From NCBI GenBank assembly GCA_047602125.1, contig JASGIB010000001.1:186001-250000 (forward strand): a stretch of 64,000 bases of DNA, written 5' to 3'. Below are positions 30,526 to 39,049 of this stretch, piece after piece. The notes beneath the pieces were generated by a model. That model was not told where the DNA came from. It made no database searches and worked only from the letters and a program-made list of their open reading frames with translations. Numbering within the stretch: position 1 is the stretch's first letter; every line of letters begins with the position of its first letter. The stretch is from Pseudoluteimonas sp047602125 (lineage in GTDB: Bacteria > Pseudomonadota > Gammaproteobacteria > Xanthomonadales > Xanthomonadaceae). The position numbers and the translations under genes are program-made.

Positions 30526-31586
30526 ACGCCGTGATCGACACCGACGCGACCTCGCCTTCGCGCGTGGCGCCGCATTCCACCCACAAGTTCAAGCTGTTGC
30601 TCAGGCGCGAGTTCTGGGAACACAAGGGCGGTTTCTTCTGGGCGCCGATCTGGGCCGGCGCGATCTCGCTGGTGCTGACGCTGATGGCGCTGGTGGTCGG
30701 CGAAGTCTCCATGCGCCGCGCGCTCGCCTCGGGCGAGAACATGCAGGTCAACGGCGTCGACGTTTCGGTCAACGGCCTCGACCTCGGCATGCTCGCCTCG
30801 AAGATGGATGCCGAATCCGCGCGCAACCTCGCCGGCGGCATCGACCTGGCCTCGCTGACTTCCTCGCTGTGGCCGATGGTCGTGCTCGGCTTCGTCGTGT
30901 TCTTCTTCTGCCTCGGCAGCCTGTACGACGAACGCAAGGACCGCAGCGTGCTGTTCTGGAAGTCGCTGCCGCTGTCCGATGGCCAGACCGTGCTCTCCAA
31001 GGCGGTGAGCGCGCTGCTGGTGGCGCCGGCCCTGGCCGTCGCCGCGGCGATCGCCAGCATGTTCGGTTTCCTGCTGCTGGTCAGCGTGTTCGTGCTGTTC
31101 CACCACGGCAACCCGTACATGCTGATCTGGGGTCCCGGCAATCCGCTGAAGGTCGCCGCCAGCATGATCGCGCTGATCCCGGTCTATGCGCTGTGGGCGC
31201 TGCCGACCGTGGGCTGGCTGATGCTCTGCTCGGCCTGGGCGCGCAGCAAGCCGTTCCTGTGGGCGATCCTGATCCCGGTGTTCTCCGGCATCCTCATCAG
31301 CTGGTTCAACCTGATGAACGTGTTCCACCTCGACGACGGCTGGTTCTGGAAGAACATCGTGTTCCGCGGCCTGTTCAGCGTGTTCCCCGGCACCTGGTAC
31401 GCGAGTTCGTCGATGCAGCACGCCATGTCGATGAACGTCGAGAACCCGGCCGACCTCGCCAACGCGATCCAGATCGGCAAGAGCTGGGCGGTGTTCGGAT
31501 CGGCCGAACTGTGGATCGGCGCGCTCACCGGCGCCGCGATGATCTACGCCGCGATCCGCCTGCGCCGCTGGCGCGACGACAACTGA
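30522..31586 (+). CDS. ABC transporter permease
   Basis: This 354-residue inner-membrane protein has about six hydrophobic segments. One is at about 45-62 (WAGAISLVLTLMALVVG), then a periplasmic loop of about 70 residues, then helices from SLWPMVVLGFVVFFFCLGS onward through two pairs and a final helix near the C-terminus ending RLRRWRDDN. The segment SLYDERKDRSVLFWKSLPLSD after the second helix is a coupling-helix feature of ABC-2 exporters. It is fused to no other domain. Coupled to the ATPase gene by ATGA. The exported substrate is unknown. Confidence 0.9.
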
Positions 31587-31606
31587 TGCACGGAGCATTG
31601 ACGACC

Positions 31607-32245
31607 ATGAACCGCAAGCACATCGCCGCCCTGCTCCTCGCAGTTTCGCCGCTGGCCGCGCAGGCCAGCGTGCGCAGCGAAGTCGCCGGCGACCTCGACG
31701 ATGCGCGCCAGGAGGTCCACGCCGAGATGGCGCAGGAACGCGCGAAGCTGGACAGCGAGAACCTGTCGCTCGACGGCCTGCATTTCGGCAAGGACGACAA
31801 ACGTGGAACCGCGAAACGCAAATCGCAGACCAAAGGCGAGATCACGCCTGCGGGCGACCTGCTGGTCGACGGCAAGGCGATCGCCATCGACGCGTCGCAG
31901 CGCCGGCAACTGCTCGATTACCGCACGCAGGTCATCGGCATCGCCAGGACCGGCATCGATGCCGGCGAACACGCGGCGATGCTCGCGCTCGACCTGACCA
32001 ATGTCTCGATGTTCCGGCTGATCGTCGGCGGCCTCACCGGCAGCCTCGAACGCCGGGTCGAGGCGTCGGTGAAGCGGGACATCGGGCCTGCGGTGCTGCA
32101 AATCTGCCGCCAGTTGCCCCGATTGCGCGATTCGCAACAGGCGCTGGCCGCGAGCGTGCCCGAATTCCGGCCTTACGTCACGCTCGAAGCCGACGACGTC
32201 GCCGATTGCGAACGCGACGTCGGCGACGAACTGGCCTCGCGCTGA
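31607..32245 (+). CDS. DUF2884-like periplasmic protein
   Basis: This 212-residue protein with a Sec signal peptide (MNRKHIAALLLAVSPLAAQA) has no lipobox. The mature part contains GEITPAGDLLVDGKAI and an LLDYRTQVIGIARTGIDAG helix, and it ends with conserved Cys residues. It is clearly paralogous to the next gene, sharing the xEITPxGDLLVxGK block, and fits the DUF2884 (YggN-like) family of unknown function. The start at 31607 is favoured by the signal peptide and a GGAG at 31592; an in-frame ATG at 31586 overlaps the permease stop and could be used. Confidence 0.8.
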   Translation: MNRKHIAALLLAVSPLAAQASVRSEVAGDLDDARQEVHAEMAQERAKLDSENLSLDGLHFGKDDKRGTAKRKSQTKGEITPAGDLLVDGKAIAIDASQRRQLLDYRTQVIGIARTGIDAGEHAAMLALDLTNVSMFRLIVGGLTGSLERRVEASVKRDIGPAVLQICRQLPRLRDSQQALAASVPEFRPYVTLEADDVADCERDVGDELASR

Positions 32246-32266
32246 TCGAACGACCAGGAGACCGCA

Positions 32267-33082
32267 ATGAACACGATCCGCACCCTCGGCTTCATCGCCG
32301 TGCTCGCTTCGCTGGCTGCCTGCCAGGGCGGTTCGCCTTCGAACTCCACCGCTTCCGGATCGCAGAAGCCGGCCGACAAGCAAGGCGGGCTGACCGGCAT
32401 GGTCGGCGCGGCGATGGACAAGGCCCGTGCCGAAATGGAGACCAAGAACATCGGCATCGGCGGCAACGGCGTGCACATCAACGTCAACGGGCACGAGATC
32501 AACACCCCTGACGACAAGACCCCGCACGCCGAAATCACCCCGCAGGGCGACTTGCTGGTCGAAGGCAAGCCGGTCGACGTCACCCCGGCGCAACGCGCGT
32601 TGCTGCTGCAGTACCGCGACGAGATCATCGGCGTCGCCAGCACCGGCATGGAGATCGGCAAGCAAGGCGTGGACATCGCCGGCAAGGCGGTGGGCACCGC
32701 CATCGCCAGCATCTTCAACGGCAAGAGCGACCAGGCCGAGCAGGAAATCAAGGCCCAGGGCGAACGCATCGAAGCCGCGGCGATGAAACTCTGCGACCAG
32801 ATGCAGCCGATGCTGAAGACCCAGCAGGAACTCGCCGCCTCGCTGCCGGCGTTCAAGCCCTATGCGAAGCTCGAGCAGTCGGACATCGACGACTGCCGCA
32901 AGCACGACAAGGGCGACGGCGTGGCGTTGTCCAGCGATACGGGCCGCGACAACGTTCGCGACGAAATCCGCGACGGCATCCGCGAGACGATCCGCTCCGC
33001 GGTGCGCACGCCGTCGCGCGATTCCGGTCCGCACGGCGACGCGGCGGCGGAAGCCGACGCGGCCGCGACCAAGGGCGGATGA
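32267..33082 (+). CDS. DUF2884-like lipoprotein
   Basis: This 271-residue protein has a lipoprotein signal with lipobox LAAC (MNTIRTLGFIAVLASLAAC), so it should be anchored to the inner or outer membrane. The domain contains HINVNGHEINTP, AEITPQGDLLVEGKPV and LLLQYRDEIIGVASTG, and it shares these blocks with the preceding gene. A glycine-rich helical region and a disordered, charged, Ala-rich tail follow. Probably a gene duplication in the operon, with one copy soluble and one lipid-anchored. Function is unknown; envelope location is well supported. Confidence 0.82.
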   Translation: MNTIRTLGFIAVLASLAACQGGSPSNSTASGSQKPADKQGGLTGMVGAAMDKARAEMETKNIGIGGNGVHINVNGHEINTPDDKTPHAEITPQGDLLVEGKPVDVTPAQRALLLQYRDEIIGVASTGMEIGKQGVDIAGKAVGTAIASIFNGKSDQAEQEIKAQGERIEAAAMKLCDQMQPMLKTQQELAASLPAFKPYAKLEQSDIDDCRKHDKGDGVALSSDTGRDNVRDEIRDGIRETIRSAVRTPSRDSGPHGDAAAEADAAATKGG

Positions 33083-33183
33083 ACCCGCGCACGGATGCTC
33101 CTGCGTGTGCGTTGCAACCTTTCCGCACCAGGATGCATCCGACCCTGGCGAGTCCACCGGATCTTCCCCCTGAGGTTTCCGCC

Positions 33184-33966
33184 ATGTCCCGACGCCATGT
33201 CCTGCTTTGCACCCTCCTCCTCACCGCGCCCCTGCTCGGCCATGCCGGCGAACGATGCCGTTTCGAGGCGCCGCGCGCGCTCGATCTCGACCTGAATGAC
33301 GTGACCGGAATCACCGTGCTGACCAACGAACACGACGTGCATGTCCGTGGCGTCGACGGCAGTGGCGGCGCGGTGCGCGGCCGTGCCTGCGCCAGCAAGC
33401 GGGATGCGCTCGATTCCTTGCAGGTCGTGCAACGCAGGCAAGGCAGCCAGCTGGTGATCGAAGCCAAAAGCGACGACCGGCTCCAGGGCTGGCATGTGTT
33501 CGGCGATCGGTACGCCCACCTCGACATCGGCATCTCGATCCCGAAATCCATGCCGGTCAAGCTCGAGGTCGGTTCGGGCGACGCGAACGTGGAAAACGTC
33601 GCCTCGCTCGACGCGCATGTCGGTTCCGGCGACCTCGACGCGAAGCGCGTGCCGGGCCGGGTCACGGCAAGCATCGGCTCGGGCGATGCCGGTTTCAGCG
33701 ACATCGGCGCGCTGGTGGTGGATTCGGTTGGTTCCGGCGACCTCGACGCCAACGGCGTGCGCGGCGATGTCCGCATCGACAGCGTCGGTTCCGGCGACGC
33801 TACGCTGAAACGCATCGGCGGCGGCGTCGACGTGGGTTCGATCGGCTCCGGCGACCTCGATGCGGATGGCGTCGGCGGCGACCTGCGCGTGCGCAGCATC
33901 GGCAGCGGCGACATCGGCCACCACGGCGTCGCCGGCAAGATCGACATCCCCCGCGACGACGGCTGA
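33184..33966 (+). CDS. Exported GSGD-repeat protein (GIN/DUF2807-like)
   Basis: This 260-residue protein has a signal peptide (MSRRHVLLCTLLLTAPLLGHA). A short N-terminal domain follows, and from about residue 110 come regular repeats of roughly 18-20 residues, each containing GSGD (VGSGDANVENV, VGSGDLDAKRV, IGSGDAGFSDI and so on, about eight copies). The repeat predicts a right-handed beta-helix of the type found in putative autotransporter-adhesin head domains (DUF2807/GIN). TGAGGT precedes ATG 33184. An in-frame ATG at 33079 overlaps the previous stop but would bury the signal peptide. It is last in the GntR operon and is followed by a strong terminator. Confidence 0.8.
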   Translation: MSRRHVLLCTLLLTAPLLGHAGERCRFEAPRALDLDLNDVTGITVLTNEHDVHVRGVDGSGGAVRGRACASKRDALDSLQVVQRRQGSQLVIEAKSDDRLQGWHVFGDRYAHLDIGISIPKSMPVKLEVGSGDANVENVASLDAHVGSGDLDAKRVPGRVTASIGSGDAGFSDIGALVVDSVGSGDLDANGVRGDVRIDSVGSGDATLKRIGGGVDVGSIGSGDLDADGVGGDLRVRSIGSGDIGHHGVAGKIDIPRDDG

Positions 33967-33999
33967 CCGCGAAGAAGAAGATCGTCTCCCTCCCCCTTC

Positions 34000-34026
34000 C
34001 ATCCCGGCGCAAGCCGGGATGTTTTT
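34000..34026 (+). terminator. Rho-independent terminator of the GntR operon
   Basis: CATCCCGGC (34000-34008) pairs perfectly with GCCGGGATG (34013-34021) around a GCAA loop and is followed by a five-T run (34022-34026). It lies 34 bases after the last stop of the operon and just before convergent fumC. Confidence 0.9.
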
Positions 34027-34039
34027 GTGGGGAACGCGG

Positions 34040-35464
34040 TCAGCCCGAGCTTCCGCCGCCTTCGTGGACCCCTCCCTTCGTCAACGCGGCCGGATCCAGC
34101 AGCTTCTTCAATTCCGTGGCTGGCAGGCCGCTGTCCTCGAGCGCGATATCGAACACGGGGCGATTCTCCTTGTAGGCGCGCTTGGCGATCGCCGCGGCCT
34201 TTTCGTAGCCGATGATCGGGTTCAGCGCAGTCACGAGGATCGGATTCCGCGCCAGCGCTTCGCGCACGTTGCCTTCGCGCACCTTCAGGCCGGCGATGGC
34301 CGAATCGGCGAGCAGGCGCATCGCGTTCGACAGCAGTCGGATCGATTCCAGCAGATCCCAGGCGACCAGCGGCAGCATCACGTTGAGCTGGAAATTGCCG
34401 GACGCGCCGGCGATGGAAACCGTCGCGTGGTGGCCCATCACCTGCGCGCAGACCATGCAGGTCGCTTCGGGGATCACCGGATTCACCTTGCCCGGCATGA
34501 TCGAGCTGCCCGGCTGCAGCGCCTGCAGTTCTATCTCGCCCAGCCCGGCGAGCGGGCCGGAATTCATCCAGCGCAGGTCGTTCGCGATCTTCATCAGCGC
34601 GACCGCGAGCGCATTGAGCTGGCCGGAGAGTTCCACCGAATCGTCCTGCGAGGCGATGCCCTCGAACTTGTCGGCCGCGGATTCGAACTTCGCGCCGCAC
34701 AGCGCGGAAAGCGATTTCGCCATCGCCTTGCCGAAGCGCGGGTCGGCATTGATGCCGGTGCCGATCGCGGTGCCGCCGATCGGCAGGCGGCGCATGCGCT
34801 TCGAGGCATCGCCGATGCGCGCCTGCGCCGACGCGAGTTGCGCGGCCCACGCGCCGAATTCCTGGCCGAAGGTCAGCGGCATCGCGTCCATCAGGTGGGT
34901 GCGGCCGGTCTTGACCGTGCCGCGCAGCGACTTCGCCTTGCGTTCGATGGTCTTGCGCAGGTATTCCAGCGCCGGCAGCAGGTCCTCGTGCACCGCCAGT
35001 TCCGCGGAAACGCGGATCGCTGTCGGGATGACGTCGTTGGAACTCTGGCCGAGGTTGACGTCGTCGTTCGGGTGGATCTTCGCCTTGCCCGCGCGCGATG
35101 CGAGCGTCGCGATCACCTCGTTCGCGTTCATGTTGCTCGAGGTGCCCGATCCGGTCTGGAACACATCGATCGGGAAATGCGCGTCGTGCTCGCCGTTCGC
35201 GACTTCCAGCGCGGCCTTGCGGATCGCCGCGGATTTCGCCTTGGCCAGCAGCCCGAAACCGGCGTTGACCTCGGCCGCCGCGGCCTTGACCAGGCCCAGC
35301 GCGCGGATGAAGCCGCGCGGCATCGGCCGGCCGGAGACCGGGAAGTTCTGCACCGCGCGCTGGGTCTGCGCACCCCACAGCGCATCGGCGGGCACCTGCA
35401 ATTCGCCCATGCTGTCGTGCTCGATGCGGGTCTTGCCCGGGGGAACGGCAGGTTTCTTCGCCAT
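34040..35464 (-). CDS. fumC: Fumarate hydratase, class II
   Basis: This 474-residue enzyme interconverts fumarate and malate in the TCA cycle. The family signature GSSIMPGKVNP lies in the second half, with the catalytic loop. The GSGTSSNMNANEVIA block near residue 100 and TGRTHLMDA in the active site are also present. Length equals E. coli FumC plus a few residues. The start at 35464 (MAKKPAVPPGK) is chosen over ATG 35503, which lies in the divergent promoter region shared with purB. It is iron-independent, unlike class I fumarases. Confidence 0.95.
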   Translation of the reverse strand: MAKKPAVPPGKTRIEHDSMGELQVPADALWGAQTQRAVQNFPVSGRPMPRGFIRALGLVKAAAAEVNAGFGLLAKAKSAAIRKAALEVANGEHDAHFPIDVFQTGSGTSSNMNANEVIATLASRAGKAKIHPNDDVNLGQSSNDVIPTAIRVSAELAVHEDLLPALEYLRKTIERKAKSLRGTVKTGRTHLMDAMPLTFGQEFGAWAAQLASAQARIGDASKRMRRLPIGGTAIGTGINADPRFGKAMAKSLSALCGAKFESAADKFEGIASQDDSVELSGQLNALAVALMKIANDLRWMNSGPLAGLGEIELQALQPGSSIMPGKVNPVIPEATCMVCAQVMGHHATVSIAGASGNFQLNVMLPLVAWDLLESIRLLSNAMRLLADSAIAGLKVREGNVREALARNPILVTALNPIIGYEKAAAIAKRAYKENRPVFDIALEDSGLPATELKKLLDPAALTKGGVHEGGGSSG

Positions 35465-35510
35465 GTCGCGGCTCCGCGTGGGGAGCGCCGAGGATACCGC
35501 CACGACCGTT

Positions 35511-35516
35511 TAGAAT
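35511..35516 (+). promoter_or_regulatory. -10 element of purB
   Basis: TAGAAT lies in the short divergent gap between fumC and purB, placing a transcription start about 20 bases before the purB ATG. No convincing -35 hexamer is visible, so confidence is limited. Confidence 0.35.
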
Positions 35517-35544
35517 TGCGCTTCGCCCCCGCCGACGCCGCGCC

Positions 35545-36909
35545 ATGACCGACGCCCTCACCGCCCTGTCCCCGCTCGACGGCCGCTACGCAGGCAAGGT
35601 CGACGCGCTGCGCCCGATCTTTTCCGAATCCGGCCTGATCCGCGCACGGGTGAAGGTGGAAGTGGAATGGCTGCTGGCGCTGGCCGCCGAGCCGGGCATC
35701 GTCGAACTCGAACCGTTCTCCGCGACCGCCATCGCCCGCCTGCGCGCGCTGGCCGACGGTTTCTCGCTCGATGACGCGGCGCGGGTCAAGGCCATCGAGG
35801 CCACGACCAACCACGACGTCAAGGCGGTCGAATACCTGATCAAGGAAAAGCTGGCGAACGATGCCGAACTCGGTCCCGCACTGGAATTCGTGCACTTCGC
35901 CTGCACCAGCGAGGACATCAACAACCTCAGCTACGCGCTGATGCTGTCCGAGGCGCGGCGCACGGTGCTGCTGCCCAGGCTGGACGCGCTGGTCGACCGG
36001 CTGCGCGCGCTGGCGCACGAACACGCCGCATTGCCGATGCTCTCGCGCACGCACGGGCAGACCGCCTCGCCCACGACCGTCGGCAAGGAACTCGCCAACG
36101 TCATCGCCCGCCTGCAGCGCCAGCGCGAGGTGCTGGCCGCGCTGCCGATGCCGGGCAAGATCAACGGCGCGGTCGGCAACTACAACGCGCACGTCGCCGC
36201 CTACCCAGACATCGACTGGGCCGCGTTCTCGCGGCGTTTCGTCGAATCGTTGGGCCTGGACTGGCAGCCCTACACCACCCAGATCGAACCGCACGACGGC
36301 ATCGCCGAACTGTGCGACGCCTGCAAGCGCATCGACACCATCGCCATCGACCTGTGCCGCGATATCTGGGGCTACATCTCGCAGGGCTACTTCCGGCAGG
36401 CGGTGAAGGCCGGCGAAGTCGGCAGCAGCACCATGCCGCACAAGGTCAATCCCATCGATTTCGAGAACGCGGAAGGCAACTTCGGCATCGCCAGCGCGCT
36501 GTTCGAGCATTTCGCGGCGAAGCTGCCGATTTCGCGCTGGCAGCGCGACCTCACCGATTCCACCGTGCTGCGCGCGCTCGGCACCGCCTTCGGCCACATG
36601 CTGATCGGCTTCGATTCGCTGCAGAAGGGCCTGGGCAAGCTCAGCGCCAACCCGGAACGCCTCGCCGCCGACCTCGATGCCGCATGGGAAGTGCTGGCCG
36701 AAGCGGTGCAGACGGTGATGCGCCGCCACGGCTTGCCGAATCCCTACGAGCAACTCAAGGCATTGACCCGCGGCCAGGGCATCAGCGAAGCCTCGATGCG
36801 CAACTTCATCGAATCGCTGGACCTGCCGGCCGAGGCGAAGCAGCGCCTGCTGGCGATGACGCCGGCGAGCTACACCGGCCTCGCGGAGAAGCTGGCGAAG
36901 GACGTTTGA
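35545..36909 (+). CDS. purB: Adenylosuccinate lyase
   Basis: This 454-residue fumarase/aspartase-superfamily enzyme releases fumarate at two steps of purine synthesis (SAICAR and adenylosuccinate). N-terminal LSPLDGRYAGKVD, the THGQTASPTTVGKE catalytic block and the flexible signature loop GSSTMPHKVNPIDFENAEGN (begins near residue 293) are those of the E. coli-type long PurB. Divergent from fumC, it heads a plus-strand run with the beta-lactamase gene two bases after its stop. Confidence 0.95.
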   Translation: MTDALTALSPLDGRYAGKVDALRPIFSESGLIRARVKVEVEWLLALAAEPGIVELEPFSATAIARLRALADGFSLDDAARVKAIEATTNHDVKAVEYLIKEKLANDAELGPALEFVHFACTSEDINNLSYALMLSEARRTVLLPRLDALVDRLRALAHEHAALPMLSRTHGQTASPTTVGKELANVIARLQRQREVLAALPMPGKINGAVGNYNAHVAAYPDIDWAAFSRRFVESLGLDWQPYTTQIEPHDGIAELCDACKRIDTIAIDLCRDIWGYISQGYFRQAVKAGEVGSSTMPHKVNPIDFENAEGNFGIASALFEHFAAKLPISRWQRDLTDSTVLRALGTAFGHMLIGFDSLQKGLGKLSANPERLAADLDAAWEVLAEAVQTVMRRHGLPNPYEQLKALTRGQGISEASMRNFIESLDLPAEAKQRLLAMTPASYTGLAEKLAKDV

Positions 36910-36911
36910 GC

Positions 36912-37862
36912 ATGCGCGCAATCGTGTTCCTGCCGCTCGCCGCGACGATCACGATGCTGTGCGTGGCCTGCACCATTCCGGCGGGCAAGGCATCGGCGCC
37001 AACGCCCGCGCCGGTCGCGCAGGCCGACTTCACCGTCCACGCACCGCCCGCACCGAACCATTGCGCCGACGATGCCGGTTGGGACGATCCCGCAATACCG
37101 CGCAAGGTGTTCGGGAATACCTGGTATGTCGGCACCTGTGGCATCAGCGCATTACTCGTCGTTTCGCCGCGGGGCGCGGTCCTGATCGACGGCACCACGG
37201 CCAAATCCGCGGCGGCGGTCGAGCGCAGCATCGAAGCACTGGGTATCCCGTTGCACGATGTGCGTTACATCCTCGGCTCGCACGAGCATTCCGATCATGC
37301 CGGCGGCATCGCGCAACTGCAGCGCGACACCGGCGCGACCGTGTTGGCGCGCGCACCGGCCGCCTCGGTCCTCCGCCGCGGCAGCAACGACCGCAGCGAT
37401 CCGCAATTCGCACAGCTCGCCCCCGTTCCGCCAGTCGCGCAGGTCGAGACCATCGATGACGGCCAGGTCATCCGCGTCGGCGATGCGATCGCGCTGACCG
37501 CGCACGCCACGCCGGGCCATGCGCCCGGGGGCACCAGTTGGACCTGGACCGAATGCGAGGGCACGCGCTGCCTGCGCATGGCCTACGTCGACAGCCTGAC
37601 CGCGATTTCCGACGACGCATGGCGTTTCAGCGAACACCCCGACTACGTGGCGACGTTCCGCCATGCGCTCGACGTCGCCGCCGCCCTGCCCTGCGATGTC
37701 CTGGTCACGCCGCATCCGGGCGCGAGTGCGCTCTGGCAACGCCTGCCTCCCGATGCCAGCTTGCCGCTGGTCGATGCCGGCGCATGCAAGTCCTACGCCG
37801 AACGCGGCCGCGAAGCGCTCGACGCGCGCCTGGGCGAAGAACGCGCGGAGGCGAAGCCATGA
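36912..37862 (+). CDS. Subclass B3 metallo-beta-lactamase
   Basis: This 316-residue exported zinc hydrolase resembles the L1/FEZ/BJP group. It has an N-terminal export signal ending LCVACTIP; Cys could be lipidated, though the -3 residue is unusual. The B3 zinc ligands are complete: H124 and H126 (HxHxDH), D128 and H129, H203 in TPGHAPGG, and H268 in TPHPGAS. Other L1-like blocks include GTCGISALLVVSPRGAVLIDG and RMAYVDSLTAIS. It would hydrolyse beta-lactams, probably including carbapenems, in the periplasm, as inferred from the family. The gene sits two bases after purB and overlaps roxA by ATGA, so it looks chromosomal and constitutively transcribed, not mobile. Confidence 0.9.
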   Translation: MRAIVFLPLAATITMLCVACTIPAGKASAPTPAPVAQADFTVHAPPAPNHCADDAGWDDPAIPRKVFGNTWYVGTCGISALLVVSPRGAVLIDGTTAKSAAAVERSIEALGIPLHDVRYILGSHEHSDHAGGIAQLQRDTGATVLARAPAASVLRRGSNDRSDPQFAQLAPVPPVAQVETIDDGQVIRVGDAIALTAHATPGHAPGGTSWTWTECEGTRCLRMAYVDSLTAISDDAWRFSEHPDYVATFRHALDVAAALPCDVLVTPHPGASALWQRLPPDASLPLVDAGACKSYAERGREALDARLGEERAEAKP

Positions 37863-39049
37863 TCGAAATCGACGCCACCAACGGCCCGCATCCGCTCGGC
37901 ATGCCGGCGGAAATATTCCTGCGCGACTACTGGCAGAAGAAACCGCTGCTGATCCGCAACGCCTTCCCCGGCTTCGAATCGCCGCTGCAGCCCGAAGACC
38001 TCGCCGGGCTCGCCTGCGAAGACGGCGTGCTCGCGCGGATCGTCGCGCACGAGCCCGAAGGCGACAAATGGATGCTGCGCCACGGGCCGTTCCCTGAAGA
38101 CATGTTCCCGGCCATGCCGCGGCACGACTGGACCCTGCTGGTGCAGGACGTGGACAAGTGGGACGCGGACGTTCGCGCATTGCTCGAACGCTTCGATTTC
38201 CTGCCGCGCTGGCGCATCGACGACGTGATGGTGTCCTTCGCCGCGCCGGGCGGCTCGGTCGGCGCGCATGTCGACCAGTACGACGTGTTCCTGCTGCAGG
38301 CGCAGGGGCATCGCCGCTGGCAGATCGACGATCGGCCGAACCCGCCGGTGCATTTCCGCCTCGACGTGGAACTGAAGCTGCTGCAGCGCTTCGAGCCCAC
38401 GCACGACTGGGTGCTCGGCCCGGGCGACATGCTCTACCTGCCGCCGGGCGTGCCGCACCATGGCATCGCGGAAGATGCCTGCCTCACGTTCTCGGTGGGC
38501 ATGCGCGCGCCCGCGGCGGCGGAACTGCTCGGCGATTTCGTCGATACGCTGGCAAGCGAAGCCGACGAATCGCAGCGCTTCGCCGATCCCGGCCTCGAAC
38601 CCGCGAAGGATGCCTACGAAATCGATCCGGCGGCGATGCAGCGCGTGGTCGATGCCCTGAACAAGCTACGCATGAACGACCCGGAGCGGCTCGGCGACTG
38701 GTTCGGGCGTTTCATCACCACCTATCGCACCGCGCTGCGCCCCGGCGGCCGCGAGGAAGGCGACGGGCGTTCGCGCATCGAGACCGAATGGGACCTGCAA
38801 CAGGGCGCCTGGCTGCAGCGCGATCCGTGGACGCGGATGGCGTGGCGGCGCGCGAAACGCGGCGCGAGCCTGTTCGTTTCCGGCGAATCGCACGCGCTGC
38901 CGCTGGCCGATGCGCGCCGCATCACGAACGGCGAACGCCTCGACGGCGGCGACTACGCGAAGTTGTCGGAAGCGGCGCGCGATCTCGTGCACGAACTGTT
39001 GCAGGCCGGGCATTACACGCTCGAATTCCCGGACGGCGGCGCGGGGTGA
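37859..39049 (+). CDS. RoxA/YcfD-type JmjC-like ribosomal oxygenase
   Basis: This 396-residue 2-oxoglutarate/Fe(II) oxygenase of the ROX family hydroxylates, in the E. coli homologue YcfD, an arginine of ribosomal protein uL16. N-terminal PAEIFLRDYWQKKPLLIRNA is the family start. The iron-binding triad is H137-x-D139 (GAHVDQYDVF) and a histidine at 200 or 201 (GVPHHGIA). The C-terminal winged-helix-like domain follows from about 290. ATG overlaps the beta-lactamase stop and its own TGA overlaps the next gene's GTG. The ribosomal target is inferred from family membership. Confidence 0.9.
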   Translation: MIEIDATNGPHPLGMPAEIFLRDYWQKKPLLIRNAFPGFESPLQPEDLAGLACEDGVLARIVAHEPEGDKWMLRHGPFPEDMFPAMPRHDWTLLVQDVDKWDADVRALLERFDFLPRWRIDDVMVSFAAPGGSVGAHVDQYDVFLLQAQGHRRWQIDDRPNPPVHFRLDVELKLLQRFEPTHDWVLGPGDMLYLPPGVPHHGIAEDACLTFSVGMRAPAAAELLGDFVDTLASEADESQRFADPGLEPAKDAYEIDPAAMQRVVDALNKLRMNDPERLGDWFGRFITTYRTALRPGGREEGDGRSRIETEWDLQQGAWLQRDPWTRMAWRRAKRGASLFVSGESHALPLADARRITNGERLDGGDYAKLSEAARDLVHELLQAGHYTLEFPDGGAG

